64,000 nucleotides of DNA from Dysgonomonas sp. UBA5412 (GCA_002409595.1 DHNQ01000002.1:1-64000), one strand, 5' to 3'. Numbered from the stretch's first letter, positions 14,824-24,377 are shown. Notes: generated by a model from the letters alone, not told the origin. Program-made: numbers and translations.

Positions 14824-16041
14824 TTATTCCGTTTTCTTTACCTTCGTGTTAGGTAAAAATGCAGCCACCAAGCCTATAAGAGGGAGATAAGCGCAAATGT
14901 CATATACATGTTGTATGCTCGTTGCATCCGCTACCTTACCAAGCACGGCAGAAGCTATACCGGCTATACCGAAAGCAAGACCAAAAAATAGTCCGCCTAT
15001 CAATCCCACCTTTCCCGGAACCAATTCTTGTGCATATACAAGTATGGCAGAAAAGGCAGACGAGAGAATAAGTCCTATCATAATACTTAATATACAAGTC
15101 CACATAAGCCCTACATGCGGCATTATAAGCGCAAAAGGGGCAGTACCCAATATAGATGCCCATATTACATACTTACGCCCTATGCGGTCGCCTATTGGTC
15201 CACCTATAATAGTACCCACCGCTACGGCAAAAAGAAAAGCAAACAAATATAATTGTGCATTCTCTACCGACACTCCGAACTTATCAATCAGATAAAACAT
15301 ATAATAGCTGTTCAGACTTGCCATATATACGTATTTAGAAAATATGAGAATCAATAGGATAGAAATTGCAAATACAACCTTTTTGTGAGAATAGGCAGAT
15401 TCATGTTTTTTTTCTGTACCCTCTTCCTCCTTTGGCTTCAATCTGTGCAAGTTCTCTTTATACCATTTGCTTATAACCAGCATTATACCGATACAGACAA
15501 GGGCAATAAGCGACAACCATCCGATATTGCGTTGCCCGTAAGGCGTTATTATCCATAATGCCAAAAGAGGACCGATAGAAGATCCGAAATTTCCACCTAC
15601 CTGAAATACAGATTGTGCCAGACCATGTTTGCCTCCCGATGCCATATAGGCTAGACGCGAAGCTTCCGGATGAAAGATGGACGATCCCAAACCGGTAAGG
15701 AATACCGAAACAAGTACAAACTCGAAGCTATTGGCAAACGACAAAGATAATATACCTATCATTGTAAATGTCATACCAATAGGCAGAGAATAAGGTTGCG
15801 GTCGTTTGTCGGTAATAATTCCTATCACAGGCTGAAAAATAGATGACGCCAATTGGAAAACCAATGTTATCAGCCCTATCTGTGTAAAATTGAGTAATAA
15901 GGAATCTTTAAGAACCGGATACACAGCCGATATAATAGACTGGAGTGTATCGTTTAGCATATGAGATACGGCAAGTAGTGTTAATACAGCAAATGCTGTT
16001 CCTGTTTGAGTCGTTGGTTTCATTCTATAAAAATGATTCAA
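14824..16041 (-). CDS. MFS exporter, fosmidomycin-resistance (Fsr) type
   Basis: Inner-membrane major facilitator with 12 predicted transmembrane helices and a central polar loop (about residues 200-215, EEEGTEKKHES). The N-terminal SHMLNDTLQSIISAVYPVLK block (about 26-45), ITDKRPQPY and GSSIFHPEASRLAY (about 119-132) are characteristic of the Fsr family, proton-driven drug or metabolite exporters. The substrate is unproven here. An alternative start at 16023 (MKPTTQTG) is equally plausible. It stands alone, with a bidirectional terminator after its stop. Confidence 0.85.
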   Translation of the reverse strand: MNHFYRMKPTTQTGTAFAVLTLLAVSHMLNDTLQSIISAVYPVLKDSLLLNFTQIGLITLVFQLASSIFQPVIGIITDKRPQPYSLPIGMTFTMIGILSLSFANSFEFVLVSVFLTGLGSSIFHPEASRLAYMASGGKHGLAQSVFQVGGNFGSSIGPLLALWIITPYGQRNIGWLSLIALVCIGIMLVISKWYKENLHRLKPKEEEGTEKKHESAYSHKKVVFAISILLILIFSKYVYMASLNSYYMFYLIDKFGVSVENAQLYLFAFLFAVAVGTIIGGPIGDRIGRKYVIWASILGTAPFALIMPHVGLMWTCILSIMIGLILSSAFSAILVYAQELVPGKVGLIGGLFFGLAFGIAGIASAVLGKVADATSIQHVYDICAYLPLIGLVAAFLPNTKVKKTE

Positions 16042-16187
16042 AAAATGGATAAAAAGACCGTAAAGATACTATTTATTAAACGGATAAAAAAGATAATATC
16101 AATAATGAATATCTTTATCTATAGCTTAGTAGAGGTCTGTCTTTATTTGAAAATAAGACCAAGTAAATTAAAAAATAGCTGAAAAGT

Positions 16188-16215
16188 GTACAACTTTGTC
16201 AGTTTTTAGTTAAAA
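16188..16215 (+). repeat. Dispersed 28-bp intergenic repeat, copy 2
   Basis: Identical to copies at 2200-2227 and (reverse) 24378-24405. With copy 3 the identity extends 7 bases further upstream (GAAAAGT, from 16181). It lies 140 bases before the ychF start, pointing towards it. Confidence 0.85.
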
Positions 16216-16320
16216 TTAGATTAGTGGACACCGTTAATGAAAAATATATTTTCGTTAAACAAATGAAAGTTATAATATCTTACTATCAACCTTATTAGAA
16301 ATTAATAATTAAAAAAGTCT

Positions 16321-16328
16321 TACCTTTG
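16321..16328 (+). promoter_or_regulatory. -7 element of the ychF promoter
   Basis: TACCTTTG matches TAnnTTTG, 27 bases before the ychF ATG. Confidence 0.6.
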
Positions 16329-16355
16329 TAGCCTAAAATAATTTAAACTAGAATA

Positions 16356-17459
16356 ATGGCATTACAATGTGGTATCGTAGGACTTCCGAATGTAGGGAAA
16401 TCCACTCTTTTCAACTGTTTGTCGAATGCAAAAGCGCAGTCGGCTAACTTTCCTTTTTGTACAATAGAACCAAACGTAGGGGTTATTACTGTTCCTGACG
16501 AGCGATTGAATAAACTTGCTGAACTTGTAAAACCAAATCGGATAGTTCCTACAACTGTAGAAATAGTAGATATTGCAGGTCTTGTCAAAGGAGCCAGTAA
16601 AGGAGAGGGGCTAGGTAATAAATTCCTTGCTAACATTCGCGAAACTGATGCTATATTGCACGTTTTACGTTGTTTCGACGACGATAATATCACCCATGTA
16701 GATGGCAGTGTAAACCCTGTACGCGATAAGGAGATTATAGATATAGAATTGCAACTCAAAGATCTTGAAACTGTTCAAGCTCGTATTCAGAAAGTAGAAA
16801 AGCAAGCAAAAACCGGAGGGGATAAAGATGCAAAACGGGCTTATGAAGTTCTATTACAATTCAGAGAAGCCTTGGAACAAGGAAAATCAGCACGTACAGT
16901 TAAATTTGATAATAAAGAAGACGAAAAAATAGCTAAAGAAGTCTATCTGCTTACTTATAAGCCGGTAATGTATGTTTGTAACGTAGATGAAGCAAGTGCA
17001 GTATCAGGTAATAAATATGTGGAGCAGGTATGTGAAGCAGTTAAAGACGAAAATGCTCAGATATTGATAGTTGCGGCTAAGATAGAATCTGAGATCGCTG
17101 AATTTGAATCGTACGAAGAACGTGAAATGTTCCTTTCGGAAATTGGGCTTGAAGAGTCTGGAGTGGCTCGTCTTATCAAATCTGCCTATAAATTATTGGG
17201 TCTGCAAACTTACTTTACTTCAGGAGTGCAAGAGGTACGTGCTTGGACTTTCAATGCTGGATGGAAAGCTCCTCAATGTGCAGGTGTAATACATACCGAC
17301 TTCGAAAAAGGCTTTATTCGTGCTGAGGTAATAAAATATGACGACTTTATCGCTCTCGGATCGGAAGCTGCTGTAAAAGAAGCCGGAAAGATGAATGTAG
17401 AAGGTAAAGAATACATTGTTCAGGATGGTGACATCATGCATTTCAGATTTAATGTATAA
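16356..17459 (+). CDS. ychF: Redox-regulated ATPase YchF (OLA1 family)
   Basis: Obg-related P-loop ATPase that binds ribosomes and is linked to oxidative-stress responses. The P-loop GLPNVGKSTLF sits at residues 9-19, the G3-like DIAGLVKGASKGEGLGNKF at about 71-89, and the C-terminal TGS domain ends with the VQDGDIMHFRFNV segment. NVDE near 209-212 replaces the NKxD motif, consistent with ATP rather than GTP preference in this family. The 367-residue length is standard. A glycosyltransferase gene starts 14 bases downstream. Confidence 0.96.
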   Translation: MALQCGIVGLPNVGKSTLFNCLSNAKAQSANFPFCTIEPNVGVITVPDERLNKLAELVKPNRIVPTTVEIVDIAGLVKGASKGEGLGNKFLANIRETDAILHVLRCFDDDNITHVDGSVNPVRDKEIIDIELQLKDLETVQARIQKVEKQAKTGGDKDAKRAYEVLLQFREALEQGKSARTVKFDNKEDEKIAKEVYLLTYKPVMYVCNVDEASAVSGNKYVEQVCEAVKDENAQILIVAAKIESEIAEFESYEEREMFLSEIGLEESGVARLIKSAYKLLGLQTYFTSGVQEVRAWTFNAGWKAPQCAGVIHTDFEKGFIRAEVIKYDDFIALGSEAAVKEAGKMNVEGKEYIVQDGDIMHFRFNV

Positions 17460-17473
17460 TCTTTGATTGACGA

Positions 17474-18295
17474 ATGATAATCAACTACGATTCTCCCGGT
17501 CAGCTATGTAATAGAATATGGTCGCAACTGCCATCTATTGCATACGGATTGCAATACAACGAAAAAGTTTTATTGATAAACCTTGATGAATACTCATCTG
17601 ATTTTGAGAATCTTAATATTAATAAGCTTGTGTCATTCAAATCTTGTCCATTTCTGAAGAGGATATTCCTCTCCCTTAAAGCAAGAGGTTACATTCAGAA
17701 TGGGCGTCCGAATATATTTTCCAAATTTTTCGGACTCAATCTTGTAGAAGGTTGGTCTAATCGGCTAGGAAATGCGCAGATGGTTGAAGATCAAGCCGAC
17801 AAGATACGATCTATATATACATTCAGAAAAGAGATTGTCTCTGCAGTTACTTCTGAAATTAATACACTGAAAGATTGCTGTTTAGTTGGGGTACATATCC
17901 GAAGGGGCGACTACATGACGTGGCTCGATGGTATGTATTATTATACTGATCAGCAATACTTGCAGATAATGCAGAATATAGAATTTCAGCTGATAGAAAA
18001 GGGTAGGAGAGTCAAGTTTCTCATTTGCTCTAATGAGCAGATAGACACAGATAACTTTAGACCTTTAGACTGTTTTAAGATATTGAATTCGTCAGGAGCA
18101 AAAGACTTATTTGCCTTATCTCAATGCGATTATATACTTGGTCCTCCGAGTTCTTACTCTCAGTGGGCATCATTTGTCGGACAAGTTCCCGTCGGGTATA
18201 TTATGTCGGCAAATAGCAAACTGGTGCTGTCAGATTTTTCTGATATAGTATCGTTCAATTGCTTTCGTAACGGTAGTGTTTTGAATATAGATTAA
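17474..18295 (+). CDS. GT11-like glycosyltransferase (alpha-1,2-fucosyltransferase family)
   Basis: A 273-residue protein with the HIRRGDY motif (residues 141-147), the GDP-fucose binding signature of GT11 and related fucosyltransferases, and an N-terminal GQLCNRIW segment (9-16) that matches the GLGNQMF-type loop. The late segment SQCDYILGPPSSYSQWASF matches the SNSTFSWWAA-like motif. It probably adds a sugar, possibly fucose, to a surface glycan in the cytoplasm. It is not in a glycan cluster but sits directly behind ychF, with a GNAT gene 24 bases on. The acceptor is unknown. Confidence 0.75.
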   Translation: MIINYDSPGQLCNRIWSQLPSIAYGLQYNEKVLLINLDEYSSDFENLNINKLVSFKSCPFLKRIFLSLKARGYIQNGRPNIFSKFFGLNLVEGWSNRLGNAQMVEDQADKIRSIYTFRKEIVSAVTSEINTLKDCCLVGVHIRRGDYMTWLDGMYYYTDQQYLQIMQNIEFQLIEKGRRVKFLICSNEQIDTDNFRPLDCFKILNSSGAKDLFALSQCDYILGPPSSYSQWASFVGQVPVGYIMSANSKLVLSDFSDIVSFNCFRNGSVLNID

Positions 18296-18319
18296 TACTA
18301 ATATAAAAAAGAATACCAT

Positions 18320-18748
18320 ATGATTAGCCTTGCCAGTAAAACAGATTATCCCTTGCTGATAGATATATGGGAAAGTGCAGTAAAGGCAACCCATCATTTT
18401 CTATCTGATGAGGATTTTAACTTTTATAAGACTCATATACCTATCTATTTTCAACATGTATCTTTATACATATACAGAGATCAGCATCATGTAATCAGAG
18501 GGTTCTTAGGTGTGGATGGAGATAATATAGAAATGCTATTCGTAGAAAATGAAAGCCGGGGTACGGGTGTAGGTAAAAAGTTGCTTGATTATGCCATCAG
18601 TAAGCTTAAGGCTTGCAAGGTAGATGTAAATGAGCAAAATAAACAGGCTTTAGACTTCTATTATCATTTTGGATTTAAGGAAGTTGATCGATCTGAATTT
18701 GATGGAGAAGGAAAGGCTTATCCAATATTACATTTAATGAAAGTATAA
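18320..18748 (+). CDS. GNAT acetyltransferase, YjaB-like
   Basis: A 142-residue acetyl-CoA-dependent N-acetyltransferase. The P-loop-like acetyl-CoA motif ESRGTGVGKKLL lies at about 78-89. The opening (IWESAVKATHHFLSDED, about 15-31) and the DVNEQNKQALDFYYHFGF segment closely parallel E. coli YjaB. The natural substrate of this subgroup is not firmly known. It follows the GT11-like gene by 24 bases, so ychF, the transferase and this gene may be one transcript. Confidence 0.82.
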   Translation: MISLASKTDYPLLIDIWESAVKATHHFLSDEDFNFYKTHIPIYFQHVSLYIYRDQHHVIRGFLGVDGDNIEMLFVENESRGTGVGKKLLDYAISKLKACKVDVNEQNKQALDFYYHFGFKEVDRSEFDGEGKAYPILHLMKV

Positions 18749-18892
18749 ATAAAACCTAAAATTGGCTTTCTCTTTCTTTTTATTCTCAAATTGGCCAATT
18801 TTATAAAGTTAATAACTTTTATCAAGTGAAAAAAATACCTTACTTTGTAGTATATACGATTTATTTATATAACTTTTTTGATATCAATATAT

Positions 18893-19546
18893 ATGACTAA
18901 AAAAGGCAAGATTACAACCGTATTATTCGGTCTGGACGGAGTGGTTGTAGATACAGAACATTTCAACGATAATTTCTGGAATAATGTAGCAATACAAAAT
19001 GGCCTGAAGATAAATAACTTTGCGGACATTATTAAAGGTATGACATTAAACTCTATTATAGAGCTTTACTTTGCTATTTCATCTCCGGACGAAAAGCAGG
19101 CTATTCGTCTTGCATGCTCGCAAATGGAACAATCTATTGATTATACAAAAATAGTTATTCCCGGAGTTTTGGATTTTATTGATTTCCTTAAAAAGTCAGA
19201 CTATAAGATCGGTCTAGTTACCAGTTCACCTGCCAGTAAGGTAAAAGTTGTGTTAGAACAATTGTCCTTAGACAGCATTTTTGATACAGTTATCACATCA
19301 GATAGCATCAAGAAAGGAAAGCCTGATCCGATGGGATACGTATTGGCTAAAAATAACCTTGGAGTTCTTTCAAACGAATGCGCTGTTTTTGAAGATGCCT
19401 TTACAGGAATAAAAGCTGCTACTTATGCCTTTATGCGTGTTATAGGAGTCTCTACTACTCTATCAGCCGATTTCCTAAAAGATTATACTTATGGGGTTAT
19501 TCCTGACTTCTCAGACTTCGAAAAATTGAAATCTCTTTTAGCTTAG
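18893..19546 (+). CDS. HAD-superfamily phosphatase-like protein lacking the nucleophile Asp
   Basis: A 217-residue Rossmannoid HAD protein similar to beta-phosphoglucomutase-type phosphatases. Motif I should read DxDGV; here it is GLDGVVVDTE, with Gly at residue 13 in place of the nucleophilic Asp, while Asp15 is kept. The other motifs look intact: VTSSP (motif II), KGKPDP (motif III Lys) and FEDAFTGIKAA (motif IV). Loss of the nucleophile predicts a catalytically dead or repurposed protein, unless it is a sequence error. The start at 18893 (MTKKGK) is preferred over 18878. A terminator follows. Confidence 0.8.
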   Translation: MTKKGKITTVLFGLDGVVVDTEHFNDNFWNNVAIQNGLKINNFADIIKGMTLNSIIELYFAISSPDEKQAIRLACSQMEQSIDYTKIVIPGVLDFIDFLKKSDYKIGLVTSSPASKVKVVLEQLSLDSIFDTVITSDSIKKGKPDPMGYVLAKNNLGVLSNECAVFEDAFTGIKAATYAFMRVIGVSTTLSADFLKDYTYGVIPDFSDFEKLKSLLA

Positions 19547-19576
19547 AAATTAGTATCTTATAAGATATACAATATA

Positions 19577-19606
19577 AAAAAGGTTGAGAATGTTCTCAAC
19601 CTTTTT
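19577..19606. terminator. Bidirectional terminator
   Basis: AAAAAGGTTGAGAA and TTCTCAACCTTTTT form a perfect 14-bp stem with a TG loop between the convergent HAD and galE genes. Confidence 0.9.
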
Positions 19607-19625
19607 GCTTTATATCAAGGTAGAA

Positions 19626-20660
19626 TTACATAATCCCTTTCTCTCTCAATCTCTGTTGCCACTTCCAAGCAGAAGCCATTGTGTCTTCGATATTCTCCTT
19701 AGCTGTCCAACCTAATACTGTGTTAGCATGTTTGGGATCAGCCCAAATCTTCTCTATATCGCCCTCACGTCTACCTACTATTTTGTAGTTGAGCTTTACT
19801 CCGGATACCTTTTCGAATACGTTGATAAGCTGCAAAACAGAAACACCATTGCCGGTTCCTAAATTGAATATTTCCACTTTATCATCAGCCTTATTACCGA
19901 GCATGCGATCTATTGCTATAACGTGTGCTTTAGCAAGGTCTACGACATTTATAAAGTCACGTATACATGATCCGTCAGGAGTGTTGTAATCGTCTCCGAA
20001 TACGCTTAATTGATCACGTACACCGATTGCTGTTTGTGTAATATAAGGAACCAGATTCTGAGGTACGCCATTAGGCAATTCTCCTATTTCTGCTGAAGGA
20101 TGTGCTCCAATCGGGTTAAAGTAGCGAAGGATAATGCTCTTTATATCTGCTCCTGAGCGAACTACATCTTTAATAATTTCTTCATTTATCTGTTTTGTAT
20201 TTCCATAAGGAGACTCTGCCGGTTTCACAGGGGCTGTCTCATCAATAGGATTTACATCAGGTTCTCCATATACTGTACATGAAGAGGAAAAAACTATATT
20301 TTTGACACCGAATTGCGGCATTAAGTCAAGTAAATTGATAAGTGAGTTCAGGTTATTTCTATAATACAACAGAGGTTTTTGCACCGATTCACCCACAGCT
20401 TTACTTGCAGCAAAATGTATGATTCCTTTTATGTCGGAATGAGTGGTAAAAAGTTTCTTAAGACCTTCAAGATCATTGCAATCTAATTTTTCGAAAATTG
20501 GTCTTTTGCCTGTAATGCGCTCTATACCATCTATAGAATCGGCAGTAGAATTTGATAGGTTATCAATGATAACGACAGAATAGCCTGCATTTTGTAGTTC
20601 CACTACAGTATGAGATCCAATATATCCGGCTCCTCCTGTTACAAGTATTTTCCCTTTCAT
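19626..20660 (-). CDS. galE: UDP-glucose 4-epimerase
   Basis: NAD+-dependent interconversion of UDP-glucose and UDP-galactose (possibly also the GlcNAc/GalNAc pair), for galactose use and surface glycan building. It is an extended short-chain dehydrogenase with dinucleotide motif GGAGYIGSH (9-17) and catalytic pair Tyr152/Lys156 in SPYGNTK; the SSSCTVYG strand (125-132) precedes it. The 344-residue length is normal. It is monocistronic, convergent with the HAD gene and separated from it by a bidirectional terminator. Confidence 0.96.
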   Translation of the reverse strand: MKGKILVTGGAGYIGSHTVVELQNAGYSVVIIDNLSNSTADSIDGIERITGKRPIFEKLDCNDLEGLKKLFTTHSDIKGIIHFAASKAVGESVQKPLLYYRNNLNSLINLLDLMPQFGVKNIVFSSSCTVYGEPDVNPIDETAPVKPAESPYGNTKQINEEIIKDVVRSGADIKSIILRYFNPIGAHPSAEIGELPNGVPQNLVPYITQTAIGVRDQLSVFGDDYNTPDGSCIRDFINVVDLAKAHVIAIDRMLGNKADDKVEIFNLGTGNGVSVLQLINVFEKVSGVKLNYKIVGRREGDIEKIWADPKHANTVLGWTAKENIEDTMASAWKWQQRLREKGIM

Positions 20661-20739
20661 ATAAGTATGTTTAGATTAAGATATAAAGATACAAAATTCA
20701 GATACATGAGACTATAATACAGATTATATTCTCTGTTTT

Positions 20740-22155
20740 CTAATATTTAAGATTCTTAAATAATGTTCTTGTCTCTCTGGCTTTGTTGAGGTATGCAACA
20801 AGAACATCCCTGTCTAAATATCCTGTTGATTGAGGTGTGTAAATAAGTTCGAACAAAGATAGTAGCTCCTTATCCGTAAACTGATCCAGTATAAGATTAA
20901 AATGCTCCTTGTCGCCAATCTCAAAATAGAGAAGCGCTAAACGTTGTTTTACAGCCAGATTGTTAGGATCAATATCTAACAACTCTTCGGTATAATAGGC
21001 TGCCTGCTGATAGTCTTCTTCTTTGATACTGACTAATGCCAGCCTATCGACCAGATGAAAGTTATCTTTATTCTCAGGATACACACTTAAGAAATACAGT
21101 TCAGCTTCCTTATAATGTTCGCGCTTAAACTCTATTTCGCCTGCAACAACATTGAGATCGAGAGAGTAGGGGGCAAGTTCCAATCCTTTTGTAACTATGG
21201 ATAATGCCTTTTCATACTCATCCTTCTGTAGGTATAAATATGCCTGCTTAGACAATACTTCGTTGGTATCTCCTTCTATTTCCTGATATTGTTCTACACA
21301 CTTCAAGGCTTCATCATACAGCTCTAGCGACTCGTAGCATTCGACCAAAAGGAAATAAAGAGTTGTGTCATCCTTATCCTTCTCCAGCAAGTCATTAAAT
21401 ATTTCTATGGCCTCGTGTGCCCTTTCACAAAGTGATAGGCAATGAGCCTTCATCTTTAATAATGTATCGTCCGAATCGTTTATGGTGAGGGCAAAATCAA
21501 AAGCATCTATTGCCTTTTCAAATTCCTCTTTCAGCGAATACAATTTTCCCAAGTTTACCCAAGCTTCATATGTATATGGCTCTATATCTAATATTTGATT
21601 GGTAATGGTTATAGATTCATCAAATTGACCAAGCATTTCGTAGGCATAAGCCAACTCTGATAATACTTCTATATTGTCGGGATTGTACTTAATGCTCTCC
21701 CGAAAGTAAAGAATGGCTTCTTTGAATCGATCTGCTTCCACATAAAGAAATCCTAATTCGGCAAGCACATTATCTATCGATTCGTTATCTTCCTTCTCAA
21801 TAAGCTCCTCTGATAGCTTAAACGCCTCTTTATATTGTTCTAACTGAAGATAACATTCTATCTTGATAAGATATAGATCAAAGTCGTATTCTGATATAGG
21901 GCTCAATAATTCCAGAGCAAGTTTGTAATCACTTTCGTAGACTACAATTTTAGCCTTTTTGATAAGTAAAGGCATATTTCCGGGATGTATGTCAAGCCCG
22001 GCATCAATTATTTCGCGCGCAGTGTCCAGATCGTCCTGCTGGTCGAAATAATCAGCCAATTCGCTAAATTCATCCGCATCGAAATAAGGATTTTTTCCCG
22101 ATTCTCTGGCCTCTTCGTAGCGATTTACTAATGTCAGTATATTTTTGTCCGGCAT
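20740..22155 (-). CDS. Tetratricopeptide-repeat protein
   Basis: A 471-residue acidic protein made of about 11-12 consecutive TPR units (34-residue helical pairs with patterns such as A-x-x-Y...A-x-x-x-Y/F and P at unit ends). There is no signal peptide or transmembrane segment, so it is a cytosolic scaffold. No enzymatic domain is seen; partners are unknown. It lies 128 bases downstream of glnS on the same strand and has no recognisable partner gene. Confidence 0.85.
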   Translation of the reverse strand: MPDKNILTLVNRYEEARESGKNPYFDADEFSELADYFDQQDDLDTAREIIDAGLDIHPGNMPLLIKKAKIVVYESDYKLALELLSPISEYDFDLYLIKIECYLQLEQYKEAFKLSEELIEKEDNESIDNVLAELGFLYVEADRFKEAILYFRESIKYNPDNIEVLSELAYAYEMLGQFDESITITNQILDIEPYTYEAWVNLGKLYSLKEEFEKAIDAFDFALTINDSDDTLLKMKAHCLSLCERAHEAIEIFNDLLEKDKDDTTLYFLLVECYESLELYDEALKCVEQYQEIEGDTNEVLSKQAYLYLQKDEYEKALSIVTKGLELAPYSLDLNVVAGEIEFKREHYKEAELYFLSVYPENKDNFHLVDRLALVSIKEEDYQQAAYYTEELLDIDPNNLAVKQRLALLYFEIGDKEHFNLILDQFTDKELLSLFELIYTPQSTGYLDRDVLVAYLNKARETRTLFKNLKY

Positions 22156-22283
22156 GCCGTATATTTAGATTTTGATTGTAAATATACTACAGATTAAGTC
22201 TGTTTTACAATCTGTAATTAAAGATAATTGCGTTCTTCACAAAAGTAGCAAAGAACGCAATCTTAAAATATAGATAAAGATAG

Positions 22284-23981
22284 TTATTTATCTTTTGTTT
22301 TTGCCCAAGAATCTTTAAGCGAAACTGTACGGTTAAAGATCATCCGTTCAAAGGTAGATTCTTTGTCTACACAGAAATAGCCTGTACGCTGAAACTGGAA
22401 TTTGTCGCCTTCGGTAGCATCTTTCAGATACGATTCCATTTTGCATCCGGTAAGTACCTTTAATGAGTCAGGATTCATTAATTCTCTGAAATCGCGATCG
22501 TCTTCTGATGGATTTTCTACGCTAAACAAACGGTCATATATGCGTACTTCTGCATCGAAACAGTCTGTTGTTGCTACCCAGTGTATCGTACCTTTTACTT
22601 TGCGTCCGCTTTCAGGCATTCCACTCTTAGTCAGAGCATCATATTCTGCATATACTTCTACAATGTTTCCGTTATCATCCTTTTTGCAACCTGTGCATTT
22701 TACAATGTAAGCATTCTTGAGGCGTACTTCGTTTCCGGGTGTAAGACGGAAGTATTTTTTAGGAGCATCTTCCATAAAGTCACTTCTTTCGATATATAAT
22801 TCACGAGAGAACGTTACGCTATGGCTGCCGGAGTTTTCATCTTCCGGGTTGTTGATTGCCTCCATTGTTTCGGTTTGTCCTTCCGGATAGTTTGTAATGA
22901 TCAGTTTGATTGGATCTAATACAGCCGATACTCTATTTACCTTTTTGTTAAGGTCTTCGCGAACAGCATACTCCAACAATCCTATATCATTTACGCCATC
23001 GTATTTTGTATAGCCTATTCTGTCTATAAAGTTATGAATAGACTCTGGTGTATAACCTCTTCTTCTAAAGCCACAGATTGTAGGCATACGAGGATCGTCC
23101 CATCCAGCTACAAGATTTTCTTTCACCAGTTGTAGCAACTTACGTTTGCTCATCACAGTATATGTGAGGTTCAGGCGATTAAACTCATACTGACGTGGAC
23201 GATAATCTCCTGTTTTCAGTTGATCTATAAACCAATCGTAAAGGGGACGGTGTACATCAAACTCTAGTGTACACAACGAATGTGTAACCCCTTCAAAGTA
23301 GTCGCATTGCCCGTGTGCAAAGTCATACATCGGGTAAGCCTGCCATGTATTTCCTGTGCGGTGATGTGGATACTTGATGATACGGTATATAATAGGATCG
23401 CGGAAGTGCATATTGGACGAAGCCATATCTATTTTGGCTCGCAACACCATGCTGCCTTCTTCAAAGTATCCTTCATTCATTTTGGTAAACAAATCAAGAC
23501 TTTCCTCTATCGGGCGATCTCTGTACGGACTATTTTGACCCGGTAGGGTAGGTGTACCTTTTTGTTTGGCAATATCTTCTGCCGACTGTTCGTCTACATA
23601 AGCTTTACCGTCTTTTATTAACTGAACGGCAAAGTCCCATAATTGTTGGAAGTAATCGGAGGCATAAAATATGTTTTTCCAATCATATCCCAGCCATTGT
23701 ATGTCTTCTTTTATAGAATCCACATATTCTACATCTTCTTTTACCGGATTGGTATCATCGAAGCGTAGGTTGCATATACCACCATATTTTTTGGCAATGC
23801 CAAAATCAATGCAAATAGCCTTTGCATGACCAATGTGCAGATATCCGTTTGGTTCGGGTGGAAAACGTGTCTGTATCCGGCTATCGTTTTTACCTTCTTT
23901 CAGATCGTTTTCTACTGCAACCTCAATAAAGTTGAGGCTTTTTTTAGGCTCTTCTGTATTATTACAAATGTTATCAGACAT
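22284..23981 (-). CDS. glnS: Glutaminyl-tRNA synthetase
   Basis: Class I aminoacyl-tRNA synthetase charging tRNA-Gln directly. The ATP-binding HIGH motif is at 49-52 within PPEPNGYLHIGHAK, and the KMSKS-equivalent VMSKR at 276-280. The C-terminal beta-barrel anticodon-binding domains fill the remainder. The 565-residue length matches GlnRS without extensions. Presence of GlnRS means this organism need not rely only on GatCAB transamidation for Gln-tRNA. It starts 34 bases after the small lipoprotein gene, so both may be read from the promoter at 24300. Confidence 0.96.
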   Translation of the reverse strand: MSDNICNNTEEPKKSLNFIEVAVENDLKEGKNDSRIQTRFPPEPNGYLHIGHAKAICIDFGIAKKYGGICNLRFDDTNPVKEDVEYVDSIKEDIQWLGYDWKNIFYASDYFQQLWDFAVQLIKDGKAYVDEQSAEDIAKQKGTPTLPGQNSPYRDRPIEESLDLFTKMNEGYFEEGSMVLRAKIDMASSNMHFRDPIIYRIIKYPHHRTGNTWQAYPMYDFAHGQCDYFEGVTHSLCTLEFDVHRPLYDWFIDQLKTGDYRPRQYEFNRLNLTYTVMSKRKLLQLVKENLVAGWDDPRMPTICGFRRRGYTPESIHNFIDRIGYTKYDGVNDIGLLEYAVREDLNKKVNRVSAVLDPIKLIITNYPEGQTETMEAINNPEDENSGSHSVTFSRELYIERSDFMEDAPKKYFRLTPGNEVRLKNAYIVKCTGCKKDDNGNIVEVYAEYDALTKSGMPESGRKVKGTIHWVATTDCFDAEVRIYDRLFSVENPSEDDRDFRELMNPDSLKVLTGCKMESYLKDATEGDKFQFQRTGYFCVDKESTFERMIFNRTVSLKDSWAKTKDK

Positions 23982-24015
23982 ATGGCTGAAAATATATTAG
24001 TTTCTATATTAATAA

Positions 24016-24279
24016 TCAATCTTTTGAGGATTCTGCAAACAAATACTTGTTGTAGGCCTCATAAAAATGTTCGTATTCTTTTGTTTCCCTATATTGGGTA
24101 ATAATTTCTTTTGCTTCTTTAAAAGCCTTTTCGGCATTCTCTAAATCTCCCTCTCTGATATATTCAATTGATTCTTTATTCAAATCAGCAGCTTTCTTTG
24201 CATCGCTATCCAAAGATGAGCATGCCACCAAAGAGTTGAATACCAAAATGGTACTCAGCATATATACTGTCTTCTTCAT
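24016..24279 (-). CDS. Small predicted lipoprotein
   Basis: An 87-residue protein with a lipoprotein signal (LVAC, lipidated Cys20) followed by Ser-Ser. The mature part is a short, highly charged helical stretch rich in Glu, Lys and Ala with a TPR-like spacing (AENAEKAFKEAKEII-type pattern, about 50-63). Probably anchored to the inner or outer membrane. No known family recognised. Dispersed-repeat copy 3 lies about 100 bases before its start. Confidence 0.75.
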   Translation of the reverse strand: MKKTVYMLSTILVFNSLVACSSLDSDAKKAADLNKESIEYIREGDLENAEKAFKEAKEIITQYRETKEYEHFYEAYNKYLFAESSKD

Positions 24280-24299
24280 TCCATTGTAAAATCAGACTA

Positions 24300-24307
24300 C
24301 AAAGTTA
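24300..24307 (-). promoter_or_regulatory. -7 element of the small lipoprotein/glnS promoter
   Basis: CAAAGTTA on the plus strand reads TAACTTTG on the minus strand, matching TAnnTTTG 20 bases before the lipoprotein start. Confidence 0.6.
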
Positions 24308-24377
24308 GAAATAAGTTACAAGTTACAAATGATAAGTACCAAGTATTCTGCATTAATGATTTACGCCAATTTTTTCT

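Larger units (their letters stand above)
16042..16355. other. Intergenic region between the MFS gene and ychF
   Basis: About 314 bases between divergent genes. It holds dispersed-repeat copy 2 (16188-16215, extended match to copy 3 from 16181) and the ychF -7 element TACCTTTG at 16321-16328. Nothing else recognisable. Confidence 0.6.
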
